Shown here piece by piece: positions 27,826 through 43,210 of a DNA stretch of 54,568 nt. The notes under the pieces are model-generated. The model was not told the DNA's origin. It did no database searches and saw nothing but the letters and a program-made list of their open reading frames with translations. The translations under genes and the position numbers were made by a program. The DNA is from an uncultured Desulfovibrio sp. (lineage in GTDB: Bacteria > Desulfobacterota > Desulfovibrionia > Desulfovibrionales > Desulfovibrionaceae). Position 1 is the first letter of the stretch. Each line of letters starts with the position of its first letter. Location of the stretch: contig CALVHF010000008.1 in assembly GCA_944327295.1 (NCBI GenBank), positions 1 through 54,568 of the forward strand, given 5' to 3'.

Positions 27826-28422
27826 ATGCACATGGACGACGAAATCATCATCAGTAATGACGAAGAAGAACGTGCTGAAGCTGGCGCGCAGCGTCCTCGC
27901 TGGTACCTCCTGCATACCTATTCGGGATTCGAACAGCGTGTAGAGAAGACGGTCAAAGAGCTCATCAGGACAGGGCAGGACAGGGGCGACATTCTGGACT
28001 GCATTGTCCCCACGGAAAAGGTCATCGAACTTTCCAAGTCCGGTACCAAGAGGACAACCACAAAGAAGCTCTATCCTGGCTATGTCATGATCCACATGAC
28101 CATGACGGACCATTCCTGGAATCTTGTCCAGTCCATCCCAAAAGTGACAGGCTTCATCGGCGGCAAGAACCGTCCTGCTCCGATGAAGGAAGAAGAAGTA
28201 GCCAACATCCTTTCCAGAGTGGAAACCAGCCAGGATACTCCCCGTCCCAAATTCAGCTTTGACAGGGGCGAGGAAGTCCGCATCATGGATGGCCCCTTCT
28301 CCGGTTTCAACGGAGTTGTGGATGACGTCAACTACGACAAGGGCAAGCTTCGCGTTTCCGTGTCCATCTTCGGACGCCAGACGCCTGTGGAACTCGACTT
28401 CGTCCAGGTTTCCAAGGGATAA
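27826..28422 (+). CDS. nusG: Transcription termination/antitermination protein NusG
   Basis: The 198-residue product has the NGN domain (WYLLHTYSGFEQRVEKTV, then YPGYVMIHM) and a C-terminal KOW domain (GEEVRIMDGPFSGFNG). NusG binds RNA polymerase and couples it to Rho or the ribosome. The second ATG at 27832 is an equally plausible start. The gene is part of the secE-nusG-rplKA block. Confidence 0.96.
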   Translation: MHMDDEIIISNDEEERAEAGAQRPRWYLLHTYSGFEQRVEKTVKELIRTGQDRGDILDCIVPTEKVIELSKSGTKRTTTKKLYPGYVMIHMTMTDHSWNLVQSIPKVTGFIGGKNRPAPMKEEEVANILSRVETSQDTPRPKFSFDRGEEVRIMDGPFSGFNGVVDDVNYDKGKLRVSVSIFGRQTPVELDFVQVSKG

Positions 28423-28470
28423 GATCAGCAGAGGACCTTCCTCTTTTGTATTTCTGAAGGATATATTCTC

Positions 28471-28893
28471 ATGGCCAAGAAAATTGTTGCCAAAGTCAAG
28501 CTGCAAATCCCTGCCGGAGCAGCCAATCCCTCTCCGCCAGTGGGTCCTGCACTCGGCCAGCACGGTCTGAACATCATGGGCTTCTGCAAGGAATTCAATG
28601 CCCGTACCCAGGATCAGAAAGGCATGATCATCCCCGTGATCATCACCGTGTATGCCGACCGTTCCTTTACCTTCATCACCAAGACTCCGCCTGCCTCCGT
28701 GCTCATCATGAAGGCCCTGAAGCTCGACAAGGCTTCCGGCGTGCCGAACCGCAACAAGGTCGGCGTTCTGAGCAAGGCCCAGGTCGAGGAAATCGCCAAG
28801 CTGAAGATGCCTGATCTCAATGCTGCCAGCCTCGAGGCTGCCATGAGAAGCATTGAAGGCACCGCCCGCAGCATGGGTGTTGACGTCAAGTAG
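28471..28893 (+). CDS. rplK: 50S ribosomal protein L11 (uL11)
   Basis: The 140-residue product has the conserved proline-rich start [23 protein letters not shown] and the RNA-binding C-terminal domain. It forms the GTPase-associated centre with 23S rRNA. GAAGG precedes the ATG. rplA follows after 90 bases. Confidence 0.97.
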   Translation: MAKKIVAKVKLQIPAGAANPSPPVGPALGQHGLNIMGFCKEFNARTQDQKGMIIPVIITVYADRSFTFITKTPPASVLIMKALKLDKASGVPNRNKVGVLSKAQVEEIAKLKMPDLNAASLEAAMRSIEGTARSMGVDVK

Positions 28894-28983
28894 TCCCTTT
28901 GGACACCTTGTCCTCGTTATCAATTGCACTGCCCACCCGCACACAGCTGCTCAGGGCAGGAGATACCCCAAAGGAAAGCAACA

Positions 28984-29703
28984 ATGCCCAAGCATGGCAA
29001 AAATTTGAAGAACGCTCGCAAGGACATCCGTCCCGAGGATCGTTTCAGCGTGCAGGAAGCCGTGAGCAAGTCTCTGGCTGCCTCCTTTGCAAAATTTGAT
29101 GAAACCGTCGACGTGGCCATCTGCCTTGGCGTCGATCCCAAATATTCCGATCAGATGGTGCGCGGCGCCGTGACCCTGCCCAACGGACTGGGCAAGACCG
29201 TGCGCGTGGCTGTCTTCTGCAAGGGCGAAAAGCAGGCCGAAGCCCGCAACGCCGGCGCCGACTACGTGGGTGCTGAGGACCTGGTCGACAAGATCAAGGA
29301 CGAAGGCTTCCTGGATTTCGACGCCGCTGTCGCCACTCCCGACGTCATGGCCCTGGTGGGCCGCATCGGCCGTCTGCTCGGCCCCCGCGGTCTCATGCCC
29401 AATGCCAAGACCGGTACGGTCACCTTTGACGTCACCAAGGCTGTCAGCGAACTGAAGGCCGGTCGCGTGGACTTCCGCGTGGACAAGGCCGGTGTGCTGC
29501 ATGCCCCCCTGGGCAAGGTGAGCTTTGGCCCCGAGAAGATCCTGGGCAACCTCAAGGCCCTGCTCGAGACCGTCGTCCGCCTCAAGCCCTCCGCTGCCAA
29601 GGGCAACTACCTTGTGTCCATGTCCGTTTCCACGACCATGGGCCCCGGCTTCAAAGTGGACATGTCCCAGGTCAAGAAATTTCTTGAAGGTACTGCCGAA
29701 TAG
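28984..29703 (+). CDS. rplA: 50S ribosomal protein L1 (uL1)
   Basis: The 239-residue product begins [13 protein letters not shown] and contains [20 protein letters not shown], the L1 signature. It forms the L1 stalk and in many bacteria represses the rplKA mRNA. ATG 28984 is preceded by AGGAAA; the frame is open to 28924, but that stretch is not L1-like. Confidence 0.97.
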   Translation: MPKHGKNLKNARKDIRPEDRFSVQEAVSKSLAASFAKFDETVDVAICLGVDPKYSDQMVRGAVTLPNGLGKTVRVAVFCKGEKQAEARNAGADYVGAEDLVDKIKDEGFLDFDAAVATPDVMALVGRIGRLLGPRGLMPNAKTGTVTFDVTKAVSELKAGRVDFRVDKAGVLHAPLGKVSFGPEKILGNLKALLETVVRLKPSAAKGNYLVSMSVSTTMGPGFKVDMSQVKKFLEGTAE

Positions 29704-29860
29704 CAGCCTTCATCTGCGGGACCTTGTTCCCGCGCTGGTAATGGTTTCAGGAAATCGGGTCGAAGACAGCCGGTTGTGTTTCGTGCACACGGAACACGTA
29801 ATTCCTGCCTAGACGTCGGCTCGGCTTCCCCTCTGGCAACCCGAACGTGTGGAGAATCAC
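29704..29860 (+). promoter_or_regulatory. Candidate L10 leader
   Basis: The 157 bases between rplA and rplJ can fold into several short helices and end in the rplJ Shine-Dalgarno. In most bacteria this position carries the L10-leader RNA, bound by the L10(L12)4 complex to limit translation of rplJL. The call rests on position and length; I have not modelled the consensus. Confidence 0.45.
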
Positions 29861-30388
29861 GTGAATAGGTCTGAAAAAGCAGCGATTATCGAAGGTATCA
29901 AGGCCAAGGCCGACGTAGCTTCTCTCGCTGTCATGACCGAATTCAAGGGCATGACCGTGGAGGAGTCGACAAACCTGAGAGTGGAACTGCGTAACGCTGG
30001 CGGCGAATACCACGTCGTCAAGAACACTCTGGGTCGTATCGCCCTCACGGACGGCAAGCATGATGTCATCAAGAATGAATTTCATGACAACACCGCCCTT
30101 GCCCTCGGATTCGACGATCCCGTTGCGGTAGCCAAGGCGCTCAGCAAATTTGCCAAGACAAGCAAAACCTTCACCATCCGCTGCGGCAGCATTGACGGCA
30201 AGATCATGACTGCCGACGATGTTGAAGCTCTGGCCAAACTGCCCGGACGTGAACAGCTGCTTGCTCAGCTGCTTGCAACCATGAACGCCGTGCCTACCAA
30301 CTTCGTTTCTCTCTTCGCCAATGTGGTCCGTGGCCTGCTCTATGCTCTCAAGGCCATCGAAGAGAAGAAGACCAACGAAGCCGCTTAA
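29861..30388 (+). CDS. rplJ: 50S ribosomal protein L10 (uL10)
   Basis: The product is the base of the L7/L12 stalk, ~175 residues, with [14 protein letters not shown] at the N-terminus, [14 protein letters not shown], and the C-terminal helix that binds L12 dimers. The start is read as GTG 29861 because GGAG at 29851-29854 is correctly spaced; GTG 29849 in the same frame would place the Shine-Dalgarno inside the gene. Confidence 0.94.
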   Translation: MNRSEKAAIIEGIKAKADVASLAVMTEFKGMTVEESTNLRVELRNAGGEYHVVKNTLGRIALTDGKHDVIKNEFHDNTALALGFDDPVAVAKALSKFAKTSKTFTIRCGSIDGKIMTADDVEALAKLPGREQLLAQLLATMNAVPTNFVSLFANVVRGLLYALKAIEEKKTNEAA

Positions 30389-30433
30389 TCGCTCTCTCAA
30401 TTCAAGCCAAAGATTTCCCAAGGAGATATCACC

Positions 30434-30814
30434 ATGGCCGTTACTAAAGAAGAAGTCATTGAATTTATTTCCAATATGACCGTTCTCGAACTCTCTGCCC
30501 TGATCAAGGAACTCGAAGAGAAGTTCGGTGTGTCCGCTGCTGCTCCCGCTGTGGCCGTTGCTGCCGCTGCTCCTGCCGAAGCTGCCCCCGCTGAAGAAGA
30601 AAAGACCGAATTCGACGTTATCCTGAAGGACTGCGGCGCCAACAAGATCGCCGTCATCAAGGCCGTGCGCGCCCTGACCTCCCTGGGCCTGAAGGAAGCC
30701 AAGGACAAGGTTGACAACCTGCCTTCCACCATCAAGGAAGCTGTGTCCAAGGACGACGCCGAAGCCGCTCGCAAGCAGCTGGCCGACGCCGGTGCCACTG
30801 TCGAAGTGAAGTAA
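30434..30814 (+). CDS. rplL: 50S ribosomal protein L7/L12 (bL12)
   Basis: The 126-residue acidic stalk protein has an N-terminal dimerisation helix, an Ala/Pro/Glu hinge ([13 protein letters not shown]) and a C-terminal domain with [30 protein letters not shown] precedes the ATG. An attenuator follows. Confidence 0.97.
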   Translation: MAVTKEEVIEFISNMTVLELSALIKELEEKFGVSAAAPAVAVAAAAPAEAAPAEEEKTEFDVILKDCGANKIAVIKAVRALTSLGLKEAKDKVDNLPSTIKEAVSKDDAEAARKQLADAGATVEVK

Positions 30815-30837
30815 CTTTAGCAGTAGCCAAGTTTTGG

Positions 30838-30874
30838 AAAGTGGGGGCGGCCCGCAGCTACCCCCACTTTTTTT
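30838..30874 (+). terminator. Attenuator/terminator between rplL and rpoB
   Basis: A 10-bp stem AAAGTGGGGG/CCCCCACTTT (30838-30847 with 30861-30870) ends in a T run (30868-30874). By analogy with the partial terminator at this position in E. coli, it would lower rpoBC transcription relative to rplJL. Confidence 0.88.
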
Positions 30875-31138
30875 GCCTCTTTTTCCCTGTTGTCCTTTTG
30901 GGAGTTCTGGGGTATATAGCTTAATCCGTCTAGTGAACGTTCAGGACACATTCCCGCCTTTGTTCGCACATCCTCGCCACTCCCCAGCACTTTGCTGCCT
31001 ACGACGCCAATCTTCTCCTTGTCCTCTGGACAAGGGGTAGCTTGCTTGCGCCGTTTTTTCCTTTTCCCCACCCCCTTCCCCTCGCCGTCAGCGCTTCCCT
31101 AACGTTAGGACGCACAACCCACCTTCGAGGATCATCGC
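30875..31138 (+). promoter_or_regulatory. rpoB upstream region with candidate promoter
   Basis: After the attenuator, TTGTCC (30890-30895) and TATATA (30913-30918) are 17 bases apart, a plausible secondary promoter for rpoBC. The remaining ~200 bases are a pyrimidine-rich untranslated leader ending in CGAGGATC, which serves as the rpoB ribosome site. Confidence 0.4.
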
Positions 31139-35362
<4,224 letters not shown>

Positions 35363-35367
35363 TCAGA

Positions 35368-35407
35368 CTGCATCACGAACAGGGGACTGCCCCTGTTCGT
35401 GATGCAG
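35368..35407. other. 18-bp perfect hairpin between rpoB and rpoC
   Basis: CTGCATCACGAACAGGGG (35368-35385) pairs perfectly with 35390-35407 around the loop ACTG, starting 5 bases after the rpoB stop. No T run follows, so it is not a standard terminator. It could be an RNase III processing site or a mRNA-stabilising or pausing structure. Confidence 0.85.
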
Positions 35408-35514
35408 CGTCTCCATCTTCCCCCTCTTCCTGCATGCCCCTCTTTTAAGCTCACCCTCCAGGCACGTCTGCAAGCCCTTGCAATGAGCCTGCAGAGCAAG
35501 GAATATACAGCATT

Positions 35515-39684
<4,170 letters not shown>

Positions 39685-39727
39685 TCCGGGCAGACAAGCC
39701 TGACGGGCATTCTTGGACAGAGACTTC

Positions 39728-39772
39728 GGGCCGGTTCCGCTGCAGTTTCAGCGGAACCGGCCCTCTTTTTTT
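39728..39772 (+). terminator. Terminator after rpoC
   Basis: A perfect 15-bp stem (39728-39742 with 39749-39763), a 6-base loop and a T-rich tail through 39772 end the rpl-rpo transcript. Confidence 0.95.
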
Positions 39773-40227
39773 GTTCTGAGCAAAGGATAGGGAAAAACCG
39801 ACAGATTCGGCAGGGCCTTCCGTAACGAACGTGCCCCAAAGCGGCCTGCATGGCCAGAAATACCTTTTGCCTTTGCCCGGATTTCAGGGTATGAAAGCGT
39901 CTTTGTGAAGAGCATGGTACGGCCCTGTTTTTTCAGACATTGTGCTCAAGGACGCTGTTTCATAAAAAAAAGCCTCATTCTGCAGACTTCTGCAGGAGAG
40001 ATTCCTGGCATGCATTGGTTCAACCAGTGCATTTGTGTGCACCTCAAGGCTTTTGGCTCTTTGCTTTCTTCAAAAAATCAGCTAGCATTGGAACTATCCA
40101 ACCTGTTCATTTCAAGTCCTTTTTTTGCATTGCACTGGGCAGGATTGGCCTGCGGCCCGCGTGAGAAGGCGAAGGACGCTTCACGCGGATAAATCCGGGC
40201 GCCTGGCGCCTAAATCGGAGTAGATGC
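39773..40227 (+). promoter_or_regulatory. Regulatory region upstream of the redox module
   Basis: These 455 bases hold no gene. They contain a 21-base near-perfect palindrome at 40011-40031 (TGCATTGGTT-C-AACCAGTGCA, one T-G mismatch), two CTGCAG copies at 39981-39996, and a stem-loop at 40157-40188 whose outer 8 bp are CCGCGTGA/TCACGCGG. A GGAG precedes the 40228 ATG. I could not fix a promoter with confidence. The palindrome looks like an operator. Confidence 0.45.
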
Positions 40228-41172
40228 ATGATTACACTTTTTTACTTGCTGGGGTACCTCGCCCTCCTCGGCTGTGCAGCCACGGCGTTCATCAAAATCA
40301 GGAAATACATAACCTCGACGCCGACACACATCCGCTGGGAACTCTACCCCATTCCGCATGAAGGCCCTCGTGCCAAACACGGCGGCAGCTACATGGAAGA
40401 AACGGAGTGGTGGGACAAGAAGCACCACGCCTACCATCTGGGCGACCTTGCTGCCCTGCTTATGGAAGTGCTCTTCCTTGAAGCCACCTTCAAGCACAAC
40501 CGCCCCCTGTGGTACCGCACCTATCCCTTCCATCTGGGCCTGTACATGCTGATGGGCGGCGCCATCATCCTCATCCTGGTGGCCATCCTGCGCATGTGCG
40601 GCATGGATCCCGCAACAAGCACCTTCCTCTGGCTTGTGTACGGTCTCATCAACATCATGTCCATCGTGGGCTGCCTGTGCCTCATCGGTGGCGGCGTCGG
40701 CCTCATCATGCGCCGTCTGAGCGATCCCGGCCTGCGCACCTTCTCCACTCCCGAACATTACTTCGACCTTGGCATTTTTGCCTTCTTTGGTCTCACCGGC
40801 TTCATCACCTGGATCTCCAACGAGTCCTTTGCAGCCCTTGCCAGCGACTTCGTCTACAATGCCCTGACCTTCAACTTCGTGTCCCTGGGCAGCGGCGGCT
40901 TTGTGCTGCACATGGTCATCGGCTTCTTCCTGATGCTCTGGATCCCCATCACCTTCATGAGCCATATCCTGCTCAAGTACTTCTTCTACCATGACATCCG
41001 CTGGGAAGACGTGGCCACCTGCACAAGCAAGAAGCGCCAGGAAAAGATCATGGAAGCCCTGCAGTACAAGGTGACCTGGGCTGGCCCGCACATGAATCCC
41101 AACCAGGAAGACAAGAACTGGGTTGACATTGCCACCAGTGGCTATCCGGCAAATGAAAAAGGCGAAAAGTAG
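40228..41172 (+). CDS. DsrM/TmcC-like membrane cytochrome b subunit
   Basis: This 314-residue membrane protein has about five hydrophobic segments (near 3-22, 100-122, 133-161, 179-197 and 222-250). His residues at positions such as 102, 228 and 246, in or beside these segments, could ligate b hemes, as in the NarI/DsrM/TmcC family. Its partner is the adjacent CCG-domain iron-sulfur protein. Together they resemble the membrane and cytoplasmic subunits of DsrMK- or Tmc-type complexes, which exchange electrons between the quinone pool (or periplasmic cytochromes) and a thiol/disulfide couple. No cytochrome c subunit is nearby, so I do not assign it to Dsr or Tmc. Confidence 0.75.
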   Translation: MITLFYLLGYLALLGCAATAFIKIRKYITSTPTHIRWELYPIPHEGPRAKHGGSYMEETEWWDKKHHAYHLGDLAALLMEVLFLEATFKHNRPLWYRTYPFHLGLYMLMGGAIILILVAILRMCGMDPATSTFLWLVYGLINIMSIVGCLCLIGGGVGLIMRRLSDPGLRTFSTPEHYFDLGIFAFFGLTGFITWISNESFAALASDFVYNALTFNFVSLGSGGFVLHMVIGFFLMLWIPITFMSHILLKYFFYHDIRWEDVATCTSKKRQEKIMEALQYKVTWAGPHMNPNQEDKNWVDIATSGYPANEKGEK

Positions 41173-41187
41173 CAAGGTGTCCGATCT

Positions 41188-42783
41188 ATGAACAAAAATC
41201 TTAAACTGACCGACGTTTCCACTGTTGAAGGCCAGCTCATCGAATACGACCTCAACGATATTCCGGATCTTCCCCTTGACGTCGAGAAGCGTCCCTGTGC
41301 GCCCTTCTCCGACAAGATGAAGGAAGACTACTGCTGCGACCTTCTGGACGGCGTCTCCGTTCTCAACATTCCCCGTCCCAAGAATGCCCTGGAAGAAGAG
41401 GAGCTCGTGAACAAGTTCCTCTCCGGCATGCGCAAGCTCTTCAGCAAGGAAAACAACTGGACCTTCGTGAACATGCTGGAAGCCAGCATGGATTGCTGCG
41501 CCCAGTGCAACTCCTGTTCCGAGGCCTGTCATCTGTACGAAATGAGCGGCGGCAACCCCATGTACCGCCCGAACTTCCGTTCGGAAATCTTCCGCCGCAT
41601 CTACCATCAGTATATCAAGAAAGAACCCCTGGCCAAACTGCGCTACGGTGACATGCCCCTGAACTGGAAGACCGTCGTGCGTCTGGGTGAAATGGCCTAC
41701 CGCTGCAACCTGTGCCGCCGCTGCGCCCAGGTCTGCCCCATCGGCGTGGACAACGGTCTCATCGCCCGCGAAATCCGCAAGCTCTTCAGCCAGGAAATGG
41801 GCTTTGCTCCCCAGGAACTGCACAAGAAGGGCACCGAACTGCAGATGGAACGCGGTTCCTCCACAGGCATGACCCCCGACATCGTCAAGGAAAATGTCGA
41901 ATTCATCGATGAAGACTACACCGAAATCACCGGTGTGGGCATCGAGACGCCCTTCGACAAGAAGGACGCCGACATCCTGCTCATCCACAATGCCGGTGAA
42001 GTCATGGCCTGGCCCGAAAACGTGGCCTGCTTCTCTCTCATCTTCAACGCTGCCGGCCTCTCCTGGACCATGTCCAGCAAGATGGTGGGCTACGACGGCG
42101 TGAACTACGGCGTGTTCTACGACGATGCCCAGACCGCCCGTATTGCCATCCAGCACATGCAGGCTGCCAAGGAACTCGGCGTCAAGAAGATCGTCATCGG
42201 CGAATGCGGCCATGCCACCAAGGCCCTGACCGTCATTGCCGACCGCGTGGTGCCCTACGACCTGCAGGTTCCCAGGGAACCCTGCTACGTCACCCTGCGC
42301 GACATCATCAAGGAAGGCCGCCTGAAGCTCGATCCTTCCCGCAACAACTTCCCCGTGACCCTGCATGACCCCTGCAACATCGTCCGTCTCATGGGCGTTG
42401 TGGAGCCCCAGCGCGAAATCCTGCGCGCCATTGCTCCCCAGTTCAGGGAAATGCCCTGCAACGGCGTCAACAACTACTGCTGCGGCGGTGGTTCCGGCTT
42501 TGCCATCATCACCCGCAACAACATGAACGTCTGGCGCGGCAACATTGCCGGTCGCAAGAAGTTCTGGCAGATCAGCGAAGCCTTCAAGGACTGCCTCGGA
42601 CCCGAAACCAAGAAGTACATCTGTGCTCCCTGCTCCAACTGCAAGGGCCAGATCCGCGACATCCTGGAAGAAAACGACCTGTACACCAAGAACAGCTTTG
42701 CCTACGGCGGCCTGGTGGAACTCATCGTCAACTGCATGACCGATGTGACCCCCGGCTTCATCAAGTGGGGCGAAGAAGAATAG
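41188..42783 (+). CDS. DsrK/HdrD-like iron-sulfur protein with CCG domain
   Basis: The 531-residue protein carries two [4Fe-4S] motifs: Cys104-107-110-114 (CAQCNSC...C) and Cys173-176-179-183 (CNLCRRCAQVCP). A C-terminal CCG (HdrB/D-type) domain has HDPC (Cys396), YCCGGGSG (Cys431-432) and CAPCSNC (479, 482, 485). In HdrD and DsrK this domain holds the noncubane cluster that reduces disulfide-type substrates. The gene lies 15 bases after the cytochrome b gene and ends the operon. There is no signal peptide, consistent with a cytoplasmic subunit. The physiological partner is unknown; DsrC-trisulfide or an unidentified disulfide are the reasonable guesses. Confidence 0.82.
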   Translation: MNKNLKLTDVSTVEGQLIEYDLNDIPDLPLDVEKRPCAPFSDKMKEDYCCDLLDGVSVLNIPRPKNALEEEELVNKFLSGMRKLFSKENNWTFVNMLEASMDCCAQCNSCSEACHLYEMSGGNPMYRPNFRSEIFRRIYHQYIKKEPLAKLRYGDMPLNWKTVVRLGEMAYRCNLCRRCAQVCPIGVDNGLIAREIRKLFSQEMGFAPQELHKKGTELQMERGSSTGMTPDIVKENVEFIDEDYTEITGVGIETPFDKKDADILLIHNAGEVMAWPENVACFSLIFNAAGLSWTMSSKMVGYDGVNYGVFYDDAQTARIAIQHMQAAKELGVKKIVIGECGHATKALTVIADRVVPYDLQVPREPCYVTLRDIIKEGRLKLDPSRNNFPVTLHDPCNIVRLMGVVEPQREILRAIAPQFREMPCNGVNNYCCGGGSGFAIITRNNMNVWRGNIAGRKKFWQISEAFKDCLGPETKKYICAPCSNCKGQIRDILEENDLYTKNSFAYGGLVELIVNCMTDVTPGFIKWGEEE

Positions 42784-42840
42784 GTCCTTGTGACTGAACA
42801 GGGAGGGGAGAGGCTTCCTCCCCTGCCCTGGAACTTGTGA

Positions 42841-42880
42841 GGGGGCACTGCCTTGACGGGCAGTGCCCCCTTCTTTCTTG
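42841..42880 (+). terminator. Terminator after the redox module
   Basis: A perfect 12-bp stem GGGGGCACTGCC/GGCAGTGCCCCC (42841-42852 with 42859-42870) is followed by a T-rich tail. A smaller hairpin (AGGGGAG/CTCCCCT) lies just before it. Confidence 0.9.
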
Positions 42881-43210
42881 CCGGCCCTCAAAAAGTCTCG
42901 TGTGCCGGGGCGTACTCTGCGCCCCTGTCTGTGTCCTCCCTGCACATTCGGACCTACCCACTTGTTCTCTCCCTCTTTTTCGCTCTGACACGCCTGGCCG
43001 TTCTCATTTGACGGGGGGTGTCAAAATGCCTATTTCTTTCAGCAGGTCAGGCGTTCCTGCAAACCGGAGTTTCTGCCTTCAAAAGGCCGGACAGGCCGGA
43101 TTCCGCCTTCCCCGTGCCTGCCATTCCAGTCTCCTCTTCCCTGTCTCCACGTTCTTGCCTGCAGGCCGCATCCCCTCGTTCCTTCAGGCTCCTCTCTATC
43201 GGATCTTGAA
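42881..43210 (+). promoter_or_regulatory. Upstream region of the secretion operon
   Basis: There is no gene in these 330 bases. TTTGAC-N7-GTCAAA (43007-43025) is a perfect half-site palindrome and could be an operator. Immediately before the start codon, TCGGATCTTGAA (43199-43210) is repeated right after it (43214-43225). I cannot place a confident promoter or Shine-Dalgarno. Confidence 0.3.

Noticed and set aside
40228..42783. dsrMKJOP operon
   Set aside because: Only M- and K-like genes are present; no DsrJ cytochrome c, DsrO or DsrP follows, and a terminator lies directly after the second gene.
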